From Actinomycetes bacterium (GTDB lineage Bacteria > Actinomycetota > Actinomycetes > Propionibacteriales > Propionibacteriaceae), in contig JAEZGC010000111.1 in assembly GCA_023437345.1 (NCBI GenBank), positions 1 through 6,373 on the forward strand: a stretch of DNA of 6,373 nt, read 5' to 3'. The notes beneath the pieces are model-generated. The model ran no database searches. It saw only the letters and a list, made by a program, of their open reading frames with translations, and had not been told where the DNA came from. The position numbers and the translations under genes were made by a program. Positions 1-5,447 of this stretch are shown here, in pieces (position 1 is the first letter of the stretch; each line of letters opens with the position of its first letter).

Positions 1-366
1 GACGAGATCGGCGCCCACGCCCCCGCGGAGCGGGCGACCGCCGTGCTGGCCGCCCGCGACCTGGTCAGCCGCGGCGTGGAGACGTACCTGCACCTGGAGT
101 CCGGACGGGCAGCGGCGCCGGCCGTGACGGCGATCCGCTCCTATGTCAGCCAGTTCATCGAGGGCGAGATCGAGGGCGCCAACCGGCGCTACGACCCGGA
201 GACCGCTGCCGCCGTGGCGCGTTCGCTGCGCCGGGTGTCGAACTCGCTGCTGCACACCCCGTCCTCGCGCGCCGCCGAGTTGGCCCGGACCGGCGGCCTT
301 GCCGACTACTCGCACGCCCTGCAGACCCTGTTCGGCATCGCCGTCGAGGCCGAGGCGCAGCGGTGA
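1..366 (+). CDS. hemA: Glutamyl-tRNA reductase, C-terminal part (partial, 5' end outside window)
   Basis: The frame is open from the first base and gives 121 residues before TGA. They match the C-terminal helical dimerisation domain of glutamyl-tRNA reductase: an AARDLVSRGVETYL helix, then PAVTAIRSYV, the LRRVSNSLLHTPSSRAAELA stretch (the family's conserved 'LLH-P--R--EL' region) and a YSHALQTLFGI end. The enzyme reduces glutamyl-tRNA to glutamate-1-semialdehyde with NADPH, the first committed step of C5-pathway tetrapyrrole synthesis in the cytoplasm. The NADPH-binding domain and the catalytic cysteine domain lie upstream of the window and cannot be checked. The next gene, hemB, follows after 49 bases on the same strand, and hemL follows that, which supports the call. 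The ATG at 43 is only an internal methionine codon position in the open frame and not the true start. Identification rests on family resemblance of a short, less conserved domain plus context. Confidence 0.88.
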   Translation, partial: DEIGAHAPAERATAVLAARDLVSRGVETYLHLESGRAAAPAVTAIRSYVSQFIEGEIEGANRRYDPETAAAVARSLRRVSNSLLHTPSSRAAELARTGGLADYSHALQTLFGIAVEAEAQR

Positions 367-404
367 GCCGCGTCATCGCCCACCGCCCGCCCCGCTGAGC
401 TACC

Positions 405-411
405 GAAGGAG
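405..411 (+). promoter_or_regulatory. Ribosome binding site of hemB
   Basis: GAAGGAG lies 4 bases before the ATG at 416. It fixes the hemB start there, although the same frame is open much further upstream, inside hemA. I see no promoter or terminator in the 49-base hemA-hemB gap, so the two genes are probably co-transcribed. Confidence 0.8.
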
Positions 412-415
412 TCCG

Positions 416-1396
416 ATGGCCGACCTCGCCCGGCGTCCCCGCCGGCTGCGGGCCACCCCGGCGCTACGGCGGCTGGTGGCCGAGACCCGCGTCCACCCCG
501 CCCAGCTCGTGCTGCCGGTGTTCGTCGCCGACGGCCTCGCCGAGCCGCGGCCGATCGCGTCGCTGCCCGGTGTCGTCCAGCACACCCTCGACTCGGTGCG
601 CGCCGAGGCTGCCCGGGCGGCGGGGGCCGGGATCGGCGGGCTGATGCTGTTCGGGGTGCCCGACCCGGGCGACAAGGACGCCACGGGCTCGGCCGGGTAC
701 GCCGCCGACGGGATCGGAAACCGGGCGATCGCCGCGGTGCGCGCCGAGGTGGGTGATGACCTGGTGGTGGTCGCCGACACCTGCCTTGACGAGTTCACCG
801 ACCACGGCCACTGCGGCGTCCTGGACGCCGCCGGGACTGTCGACAACGACGCCACCGTCGAGCTGTACGTCGCCCAGGCGGTGTCCCAGGCCGAGGCGGG
901 GGCGCACCTGGTCGCCCCCTCCGGGATGATGGACGGCCAGGTCGCCGCCATCCGGGCGGGGCTGGACGCGTCCGGCCACCTGGGGGTCGGCATCCTGGCC
1001 TACGCCGCCAAGTACGCCTCAGCGTTCTACGGCCCGTTCCGTGACGCGGTCGGCTCCTCGCTGCAGGGCGACCGCCGCAGCTACCAGCTGGACCCGGCCA
1101 ACCGCCGCGAGGGCCGGCTGGAGGCGGCGCTGGACGAGGCCGAGGGCGCCGATCTCGTGATGGTGAAGCCGGCCGGCTACTACCTCGACGTGCTGGCCGA
1201 CGTCGCAGCGCAAGCGACGGTGCCGGTGGCCGCCTACCAGGTGTCCGGGGAGTACTCGATGATCATGGCCGCCGCGGGGCACGGCTGGATCGACCAACGG
1301 ACCGCCCTGCTGGAGTCGGTCACCGGGATCGTCAGGGCCGGGGCCGACGTCGTCGTGACCTACGCAGCGCTCGACCTGGCGGACTGGCTGCGGTGA
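416..1396 (+). CDS. hemB: Porphobilinogen synthase (delta-aminolevulinic acid dehydratase)
   Basis: This 326-residue protein is full length for the family. It condenses two 5-aminolevulinate molecules into porphobilinogen in the cytoplasm. Both Schiff-base lysines are visible: K199 in AYAAKYASAFYGPFRDA and K251 in VMVKPAGYYLD. Substrate-binding arginines are likely R209 and R220. The metal segment DTCLDEFTDHGHCG (residues 121-134) carries Cys123, Asp125 and Cys133. It is therefore neither the all-cysteine zinc type nor the all-aspartate type; I recall similar sequences in other actinobacteria. Further family blocks are MLFGVPDPGDKDATGS (77-92), APSGMMDGQV (167-176) and YQVSGEYSMI (274-283). 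The start is set by GAAGGAG 4 bases upstream; a longer open frame begins at 143 but runs inside hemA. The stop TGA overlaps the hemL GTG by four bases (GTGA), so the two are probably translationally coupled. Confidence 0.97.
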   Translation: MADLARRPRRLRATPALRRLVAETRVHPAQLVLPVFVADGLAEPRPIASLPGVVQHTLDSVRAEAARAAGAGIGGLMLFGVPDPGDKDATGSAGYAADGIGNRAIAAVRAEVGDDLVVVADTCLDEFTDHGHCGVLDAAGTVDNDATVELYVAQAVSQAEAGAHLVAPSGMMDGQVAAIRAGLDASGHLGVGILAYAAKYASAFYGPFRDAVGSSLQGDRRSYQLDPANRREGRLEAALDEAEGADLVMVKPAGYYLDVLADVAAQATVPVAAYQVSGEYSMIMAAAGHGWIDQRTALLESVTGIVRAGADVVVTYAALDLADWLR

Positions 1397-2691
1397 CCAA
1401 CGCCGACGCCTTCGCGCGGGCCCGGGCGGTCATCCCCGGCGGCGTGTCCTCCCCGGTGCGGGCCTTCGGGGCGGTCGGCGGCACCCCCGTCTTCATCGAC
1501 CGCGCGGCGGGGGCCTCGGTGTTCGACGTCACAGGACGCGAGTACGTCGACCTGGTCGGCTCATGGGGGCCGGCGCTGCTCGGCCACGCCCATCCCGAGG
1601 TCGTCGCTGCCGTGCAGGCCGCGGCCGCGCGGGGACTCTCCTTCGGCGCACCGACGCCGGGCGAGGCCGACCTCGCCGAGCTGGTGCGCGACCGGGTGCC
1701 GCCGGTCGAACGGGTCCGGCTGGTGTCGACCGGCACCGAGGCCTGCATGACCGCGATCCGGCTGGCGCGGGGAGCCACCGGACGCGACCTCGTGGTCAAG
1801 TTCGCCGGCTGCTACCACGGCCACAGCGACGCGCTGCTCGCGCAGGCGGGTTCGGGAGTGGCCACCGCAGGCCTGCCGGGATCGGCGGGGGTCACCGCCG
1901 CTGCCGCCGCGCAGACCGTCGTGCTGGCGTACAACGACGCCGCCGCCGTGCGGGCGCTGTTCGACGCCCGCGGCGACCAGGTCGCCGCCGTGATCATCGA
2001 GCCGGCCGCGGCGAATATGGGGGTCGTGCCGCCGGAGCCCGGCTTCCACGCGCTGCTGCGCGACCTGACCACGACCCACGGGGCGCTGCTCATCCACGAC
2101 GAGGTGCTCACCGGCTTCCGGGTGGCACCGGGCGGCTGGTGGGGCCTGACCGGCGGCGAGGTGACCCCCGACCTGTTCACGTTCGGCAAGGTGGTCGGCG
2201 GCGGGCTGCCGCTGGCGGCGCTGGCCGGACCCGCGTCGGTGATGGATTTGCTCGCCCCGCTTGGCCCGGTGTACCAGGCGGGCACGCTGTCGGGGAACCC
2301 GCTGGCCACGGCCGCCGGGATCGCCACGCTCCGGCTGGCCGACCCGGCCGCCTATGCCCGAGTGGACGCCGCAGCCGATGCCCTGGCGGGAGAGGTGGCT
2401 GCTGCTCTCCACGCAGCAGGGGTGGCGCACCGGCTGCAGCGGGCCGGCTCGCTGCTGTCGGTCTTCTGGGGGGTCAGCGGCCCCGTGATCGACTACACCG
2501 CGGCCCTGCGCCAGCGCAGCGATGCGTACGCAGCGTTCTTCCACTCGATGCTCGAGGCCGGCGTCGCGCTGCCGCCCTCCGCCTTCGAGGCGTGGTTCGT
2601 CTCGGCCGCGCACGACGACGCGGTGCTGCAACGGGTAGCTGCCGGGTTGCCGGCCGCCGCCGCTGCCGCGGCCGCCGTCCTCGCCGCCTGA
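1393..2691 (+). CDS. hemL: Glutamate-1-semialdehyde 2,1-aminomutase
   Basis: This 432-residue protein has the usual length for the family, a fold-type I PLP enzyme that converts glutamate-1-semialdehyde to 5-aminolevulinate, the substrate of the neighbouring HemB. The N-terminus has the signature ARAVIPGGVSSPVRAFG (10-26). STGTEACMTAIRLARG (112-127) and CYHGHSDALL (140-149) are cofactor-binding regions. HDEVLTGFR (235-243) holds Asp236, expected to contact the PLP ring nitrogen. TFGKVVGGGLPLAA (263-276) holds the Schiff-base lysine K266, and AGTLSGNPLA (296-305) follows. The start is GTG, overlapping the hemB stop by four bases, with no good ribosome binding site of its own, which suggests translational coupling. 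The C-terminus is an alanine-rich run (residues 421-432) that looks like a low-complexity tail. hemL converges with the LysR gene 23 bases downstream. Other class III aminotransferases are possible in principle, but the motifs and neighbours make hemL clear. Confidence 0.97.
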   Translation: MTNADAFARARAVIPGGVSSPVRAFGAVGGTPVFIDRAAGASVFDVTGREYVDLVGSWGPALLGHAHPEVVAAVQAAAARGLSFGAPTPGEADLAELVRDRVPPVERVRLVSTGTEACMTAIRLARGATGRDLVVKFAGCYHGHSDALLAQAGSGVATAGLPGSAGVTAAAAAQTVVLAYNDAAAVRALFDARGDQVAAVIIEPAAANMGVVPPEPGFHALLRDLTTTHGALLIHDEVLTGFRVAPGGWWGLTGGEVTPDLFTFGKVVGGGLPLAALAGPASVMDLLAPLGPVYQAGTLSGNPLATAAGIATLRLADPAAYARVDAAADALAGEVAAALHAAGVAHRLQRAGSLLSVFWGVSGPVIDYTAALRQRSDAYAAFFHSMLEAGVALPPSAFEAWFVSAAHDDAVLQRVAAGLPAAAAAAAAVLAA

Positions 2692-2714
2692 CGCCGGGCG
2701 CCCAGGGGAGCCCG

Positions 2715-3623
2715 TCAGTCGGCCGGGGCGCTGAACCGTGTCGCCGCCTCGGCCAGCAGTTCGACGGTGCGCGCCGCCGCGGGGTTGGCCCGGGCACCGT
2801 TGCGCACCAGCGCGACGATCCGGCGGTACGGGGTCGGGTTGAGCGGGCGGACGTAGGCAAGGTCGAAGGCCGACCAGCGCGCCGCCAGCTGGGGGACGAC
2901 GGCGATCCCGACCCCGGCCGAGACCAGGGCGAGACCGGTGACGTGGTCCTGGGCCTGCACCACGTACCGTGGCGTGAACCCGGCCACCGCGCAGGCGTAC
3001 TCGGCCAGCCGGCGGGCGATCGGGTCGCGGTGGTCGTACTGCACCCAGTCGTCGACGTCGAACTCGGCCAGGTCCGCCTCACCCGCCTCGGCCAGCGGGT
3101 GGTCGGGCGGCAGCGCGACCACGAACTCGTCGTTGCCGAGCTCGACGCGGCGGTAGGCCCGCGGCACCGCCGGCCCCTCGAAGGGCAGCTCGGTGTGCAC
3201 CTCGACGTCGGCCTCCCCCATCTCCTCCCCGTCGGAGTCCTTGATCGACAACTCGAGGGTGAGGCCGGGGAACTCCTGGCGCAGGGTGCGGGCGACCTGG
3301 GGCATCCAGGCGTAGGCGGCCGAGGCGAAGGTGGCGATCGCCAGCCGGGACGCCGCGCCGTCGCGCAGCTCGCGGGAGCGGGCCTCCAGCTGCCGCATCG
3401 CGTCCAGCACTCCGCCGCTCTCCCTGGCGAGCTCGATCCCTGCCGGAGTAGGCCTGATGCCCCGTCCGACCCGTTCGACCAGGGAGTAGCCGACCTCCTT
3501 CTCAAGGGTGTGGATGTGCTGGCTGACGGTGGAGGGCGTGAACCCCAGCCGGCGCGCGGTGTCGGTAACCGAGCCGCTGGCGACCACCGCACGAAGGATG
3601 CGTAATCGGCCGACATCGAGCAT
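2715..3623 (-). CDS. LysR-family transcriptional regulator
   Basis: The 302 residues match the usual LysR length. An N-terminal winged helix-turn-helix spans about residues 3-62: MLDVGRLRILRAVVASGSV, then DTARRLGFTPSTVSQHIHTLE (recognition helix about 29-40) and the wing with RVGRGIRPTPAG. A linker helix rich in R and E (70-90) leads to the periplasmic-binding-like effector domain (about 92-295), including LAIATFASAAYAWMP, FPGLTLEL and the GLALVSAGVGIAVVP segment typical of these domains. It should be a cytoplasmic dimer or tetramer that binds a small-molecule ligand, which cannot be predicted. The ATG at 3623 fits the conserved start of the family. The frame stays open upstream to 4016, but that translation looks unlike protein. 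No clear ribosome binding site precedes the ATG. It ends 23 bases from hemL, convergently, and is divergent from the small ORF at 3705. LysR proteins often control the divergent gene and themselves, so the small ORF is the first candidate target; control of the hem genes is only a possibility. Confidence 0.93.
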   Translation of the reverse strand: MLDVGRLRILRAVVASGSVTDTARRLGFTPSTVSQHIHTLEKEVGYSLVERVGRGIRPTPAGIELARESGGVLDAMRQLEARSRELRDGAASRLAIATFASAAYAWMPQVARTLRQEFPGLTLELSIKDSDGEEMGEADVEVHTELPFEGPAVPRAYRRVELGNDEFVVALPPDHPLAEAGEADLAEFDVDDWVQYDHRDPIARRLAEYACAVAGFTPRYVVQAQDHVTGLALVSAGVGIAVVPQLAARWSAFDLAYVRPLNPTPYRRIVALVRNGARANPAAARTVELLAEAATRFSAPAD

Positions 3624-3704
3624 GGTCTGACCATACGGCAAAACCGCACAATTGTTCGTCAAACGCGGCTTGTTCCGAATGATCGGGTACGGGACGCTTG
3701 CTTC
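3624..3704. promoter_or_regulatory. Divergent control region between the LysR gene and the small ORF
   Basis: This 81-base gap is clearly AT-richer than its surroundings: 31 of 60 bases at 3631-3690 are G or C. It contains a perfect 8-base palindrome ACAATTGT (3648-3655), TTGTTC twice in the same orientation (3652-3657 and 3670-3675, 18 bases apart), a short TTG-N5-CAA dyad (3652-3662) and a near-perfect inverted pair AAACCGC (3641-3647) / GCGGCTT (3665-3671). LysR proteins typically bind interrupted dyads in such divergent gaps, so an operator here is plausible. I could not place convincing -35/-10 pairs on either strand. Confidence 0.4.
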
Positions 3705-3869
3705 ATGATGGTCTACCGCGTTTCCGATCGCGACCACGAGCGACTGATCACCGAACTCGGCCTGATCGCCCAGTTCGACCGCCAGCGTCCGGCGTACAAC
3801 CCGCCGCGGCGCAGCTGGCTGACCCGCCTCGGCCCTCGCCCTAGCCGGGTTCCCGCCGCCGTCAACTGA
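3705..3869 (+). CDS. Hypothetical small protein divergent from the LysR gene
   Basis: This 54-residue ORF starts ATGATG (3705 or 3708) and ends TGA. The product begins MMVYRVSDRDHERLITELGL, continues IAQFDRQRPAYNPPRRSWLT and ends RLGPRPSRVPAAVN. It is highly charged with no signal peptide or membrane segment. Residues about 7-26 could form an amphipathic helix; the C-terminal half is rich in Pro and Arg and probably unstructured. I do not recognise the family. In favour of a real gene: 46 of 54 sense codons end in G or C, the ATG sits just after an AT-richer gap, it is divergent from a LysR gene as LysR targets often are, and a terminator-like hairpin follows. Against: it is short and has only a weak GGGA (3691-3694), 10 bases before the ATG, as ribosome binding site. 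The function is unknown; it could be a small effector, a leader peptide or a chance ORF. Confidence 0.5.
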   Translation: MMVYRVSDRDHERLITELGLIAQFDRQRPAYNPPRRSWLTRLGPRPSRVPAAVN

Positions 3870-3875
3870 CACCTC

Positions 3876-3902
3876 CTGCCGGTCGCCCTCCCCGGCCGGC
3901 AG
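3876..3902. repeat. Short inverted repeat downstream of the small ORF
   Basis: CTGCCGG (3876-3882) and CCGGCAG (3896-3902) form a perfect 7-bp stem with a 13-base loop, starting 6 bases after the small ORF's stop. It might be a weak terminator or RNA-stabilising hairpin, but in sequence this GC-rich a 7-bp stem can arise by chance. The rest of the non-coding stretch 3870-3936 shows nothing else. Confidence 0.3.
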
Positions 3903-3936
3903 CCATCGATGCGCTGACAACGAGGTCGCGCACACC

Positions 3937-3980
3937 GCGCTCCCCGGGAACCCTTGAGTGGGGGTTCCCGGGGACAGCGC
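3937..3980. terminator. Strong hairpin, probable bidirectional terminator
   Basis: TCCCCGGGAACCC (3941-3953) and GGGTTCCCGGGGA (3962-3974) are perfect 13-base inverted copies around an 8-base loop. Flanking GCGC (3937-3940) and GCGC (3977-3980) can extend the stem past a 2-base bulge. The element lies between the + strand small ORF and the end of the - strand dehydrogenase gene, where a shared terminator is expected. Neither side has a clear T-tract, so it would be a U-poor hairpin of the sort often seen in actinobacteria. A protein-binding palindrome is an alternative, but its place between convergent ends argues against that. Confidence 0.65.
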
Positions 3981-3993
3981 TGAATTTGTCGGC

Positions 3994-5403
3994 TCAGTGC
4001 ACCGGGACCGCGTCACCGGCCACCGACGCCGGTACCTGGCCGAGCGACTCCGCGGTGCGGTACCGCCCCCAGAATCCCGACGGAGCGAACAGGCGGTCCA
4101 CCACCGCCGACAGCTGCCCGACGTCGGACAGCAACTCGAGCACCGTGTAGCGGGTGCGGATCATGTGCGCGGTGAAGTGGGTCGCCTTCAGGCGCGACTG
4201 ATCGATCCCGATCAGCTCGGGGTGGTGCGGCGCGCCGGCGGGCCGAAGCCGCCCGGCCGCCCCCAGCGGGCTGGTCAGCTGGGCCGCAGCCCGCTCCCGG
4301 ATGGCGGGCCAGGCCTGCTGGATCCGCGCCAGGCGCTGCCGCAGCGCGTCGCCGCCCAGATTCTTGGCCAGCGAGGCCGCCACCGCCTCATCCGCCAACT
4401 GGGCGGGCACGGCGGCGCGCACCCGCGCCTCCACCACGGAATCGCTCGGAGCGCGCGCCACTATCGTCTCCACATCGAGCCGGGCCAGGTCCAGGCCGAG
4501 CGCGACCTCCCAGATCGCGCAGGACGCGACAGTCCCGACCGCCACCTTGAAGCCGTGCGACAGCGGCGGCTCCCAGTCAAGGCCGTGCCCCTCCATCTCC
4601 CAGATGTGGGAGAACTGGTGGCCGGCACCCGAGGCTGGCCGGGAACTCTTCGTCGCCTGCATAGCCAGCCCGGACAGCAGGTTGCCCTCCGCGAGCCGCG
4701 CGATCGCCGCCGGGTCACCGGCCGCGATCAGGTCAGGGTTGCCGAGCGCCTCCTGCAGTGGATCCTGAACCAGGTGCCACACCTCGGCGTCGATCGGCTC
4801 CACCCCCAGCTCGTCGGCGAGGATCCAGTCCGCACCGGCCGGGATCTTCTCGATCAGGTCGCCGTAGCCGGTGGCGGTCAGGCGTTGCGGCGCGCGCACC
4901 ATGATGTCGAGGTCGGCCACCAGCCCGGCCGGCGCCGGGCAGTCCCTGGTGATCTTGAACCCGTCCCTGGTGATCGAGGCCCCGTACGCGCTGTAGCCGT
5001 CGACCGACGCCGCGGTGCACACGTTGAGGTACTGACGACCGAGCTCGCCCGAGGCCAGCTTGGTGATGTCGTTGAGGGTGCCGGACGCGATCGAGCAGGC
5101 GATCGTGCCTGGCAGCTGCGCCAGCCGCTCCCGCGCCACCACGACGTTGTCGTAGCCCGCGTACAGCGTCGGCGTTCCAGGGAACACCAGCGGATCGGCA
5201 GCGAACTCCACCCCCGCCGAAGCGAGGGCGGCGATCACAGGCTGGCCGGCCGCGGCGAGCGTGTTGCCGTCGGCGACCACGAGCACCTTCTCGCCGGGGA
5301 AGAGCCGCGCGAAGAGCTCGCCGGTGCGGCTGACCACCCCGGGCCCGAACTCGATAGCGCGGGTCTGGTCAGCGTTGCGCAGGGCCCTGTCCAGCAGTGA
5401 CAT
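3994..5403 (-). CDS. sn-Glycerol-1-phosphate dehydrogenase family protein (AraM-like)
   Basis: The 469-residue product belongs to the iron-containing alcohol dehydrogenase / dehydroquinate synthase-like superfamily, closest in motifs to AraM/EgsA. That family reduces dihydroxyacetone phosphate to sn-glycerol-1-phosphate with NAD(P)H and a divalent metal. Visible are the nucleotide-binding region KVLVVADGNT (39-48) and SGTLNDITK (107-115), TAASVDGYSAYGAS (130-143), ATGYGDLIEKIPAGADW (177-193), SSRPASGAGHQFSH (253-266) and LSHGFKVAVGT (281-291). By family analogy the metal ligands are Asp182, His262 and His283. Residue 261 is Gly where I recall Glu before this His. A helical domain fills 300-469. 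The start at 5403 is chosen because AAGGGAG lies 4 bases upstream. An ATG at 5451 overlapping the phosphatase stop would add 16 residues (485 aa). It lies 44 bases downstream of the HAD phosphatase gene, so the two are likely one operon. The real substrate in this organism is uncertain. Confidence 0.87.
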   Translation of the reverse strand: MSLLDRALRNADQTRAIEFGPGVVSRTGELFARLFPGEKVLVVADGNTLAAAGQPVIAALASAGVEFAADPLVFPGTPTLYAGYDNVVVARERLAQLPGTIACSIASGTLNDITKLASGELGRQYLNVCTAASVDGYSAYGASITRDGFKITRDCPAPAGLVADLDIMVRAPQRLTATGYGDLIEKIPAGADWILADELGVEPIDAEVWHLVQDPLQEALGNPDLIAAGDPAAIARLAEGNLLSGLAMQATKSSRPASGAGHQFSHIWEMEGHGLDWEPPLSHGFKVAVGTVASCAIWEVALGLDLARLDVETIVARAPSDSVVEARVRAAVPAQLADEAVAASLAKNLGGDALRQRLARIQQAWPAIRERAAAQLTSPLGAAGRLRPAGAPHHPELIGIDQSRLKATHFTAHMIRTRYTVLELLSDVGQLSAVVDRLFAPSGFWGRYRTAESLGQVPASVAGDAVPVH

Positions 5404-5407
5404 CGAA

Positions 5408-5414
5408 CTCCCTT
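5408..5414 (-). promoter_or_regulatory. Ribosome binding site deciding the dehydrogenase start
   Basis: On the - strand AAGGGAG is followed by TTCG and then ATG (5403). It is a better site than the G-rich run before the alternative ATG at 5451. It therefore favours the 469-residue form beginning MSLLDRAL over the 485-residue form beginning MTEPAQTP. Confidence 0.65.
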
Positions 5415-5447
5415 GGTGGTGAGTGGCGGGCGTCTGGGCGGGTTCGG

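Noticed and set aside
143..415. Upstream in-frame extension of hemB
   Set aside because: It lies inside hemA in another frame and is arginine/proline-rich. GAAGGAG before the ATG at 416 gives the normal family start.
1561..2631. 356-codon open frame on the - strand inside hemL
   Set aside because: It has R/G/H-rich composition and no motif, and it is fully antisense to hemL.
2650..2688. GCC/GCG-rich repeat at the end of hemL as a possible simple-sequence tract
   Set aside because: It encodes the alanine-rich HemL tail with mixed Ala codons rather than an exact repeat, and there is no sign of phase variation.
2695..2714. 5-bp inverted repeat CGGGC/GCCCG between hemL and the LysR gene
   Set aside because: The stem is too short with a 10-base loop in very GC-rich sequence, and there is no T-tract. 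It is not distinguishable from chance.
1563..3605. 680-codon + strand frame running across hemL into the LysR gene
   Set aside because: It overlaps two well-supported genes in other frames and is low-complexity and arginine-rich, so it is a GC-driven artefact.
3624..4016. Upstream in-frame extension of the LysR gene to 4016
   Set aside because: The extension has no LysR similarity, crosses the AT-richer control region, the small ORF and the strong hairpin, and is not needed for a normal 302-residue protein.
3958..5400. 480-codon open frame on the + strand antisense to the dehydrogenase gene
   Set aside because: It is a shadow frame caused by high GC. Its translation is rich in R, G and H with no domain signature, and the opposite strand encodes a clear enzyme.
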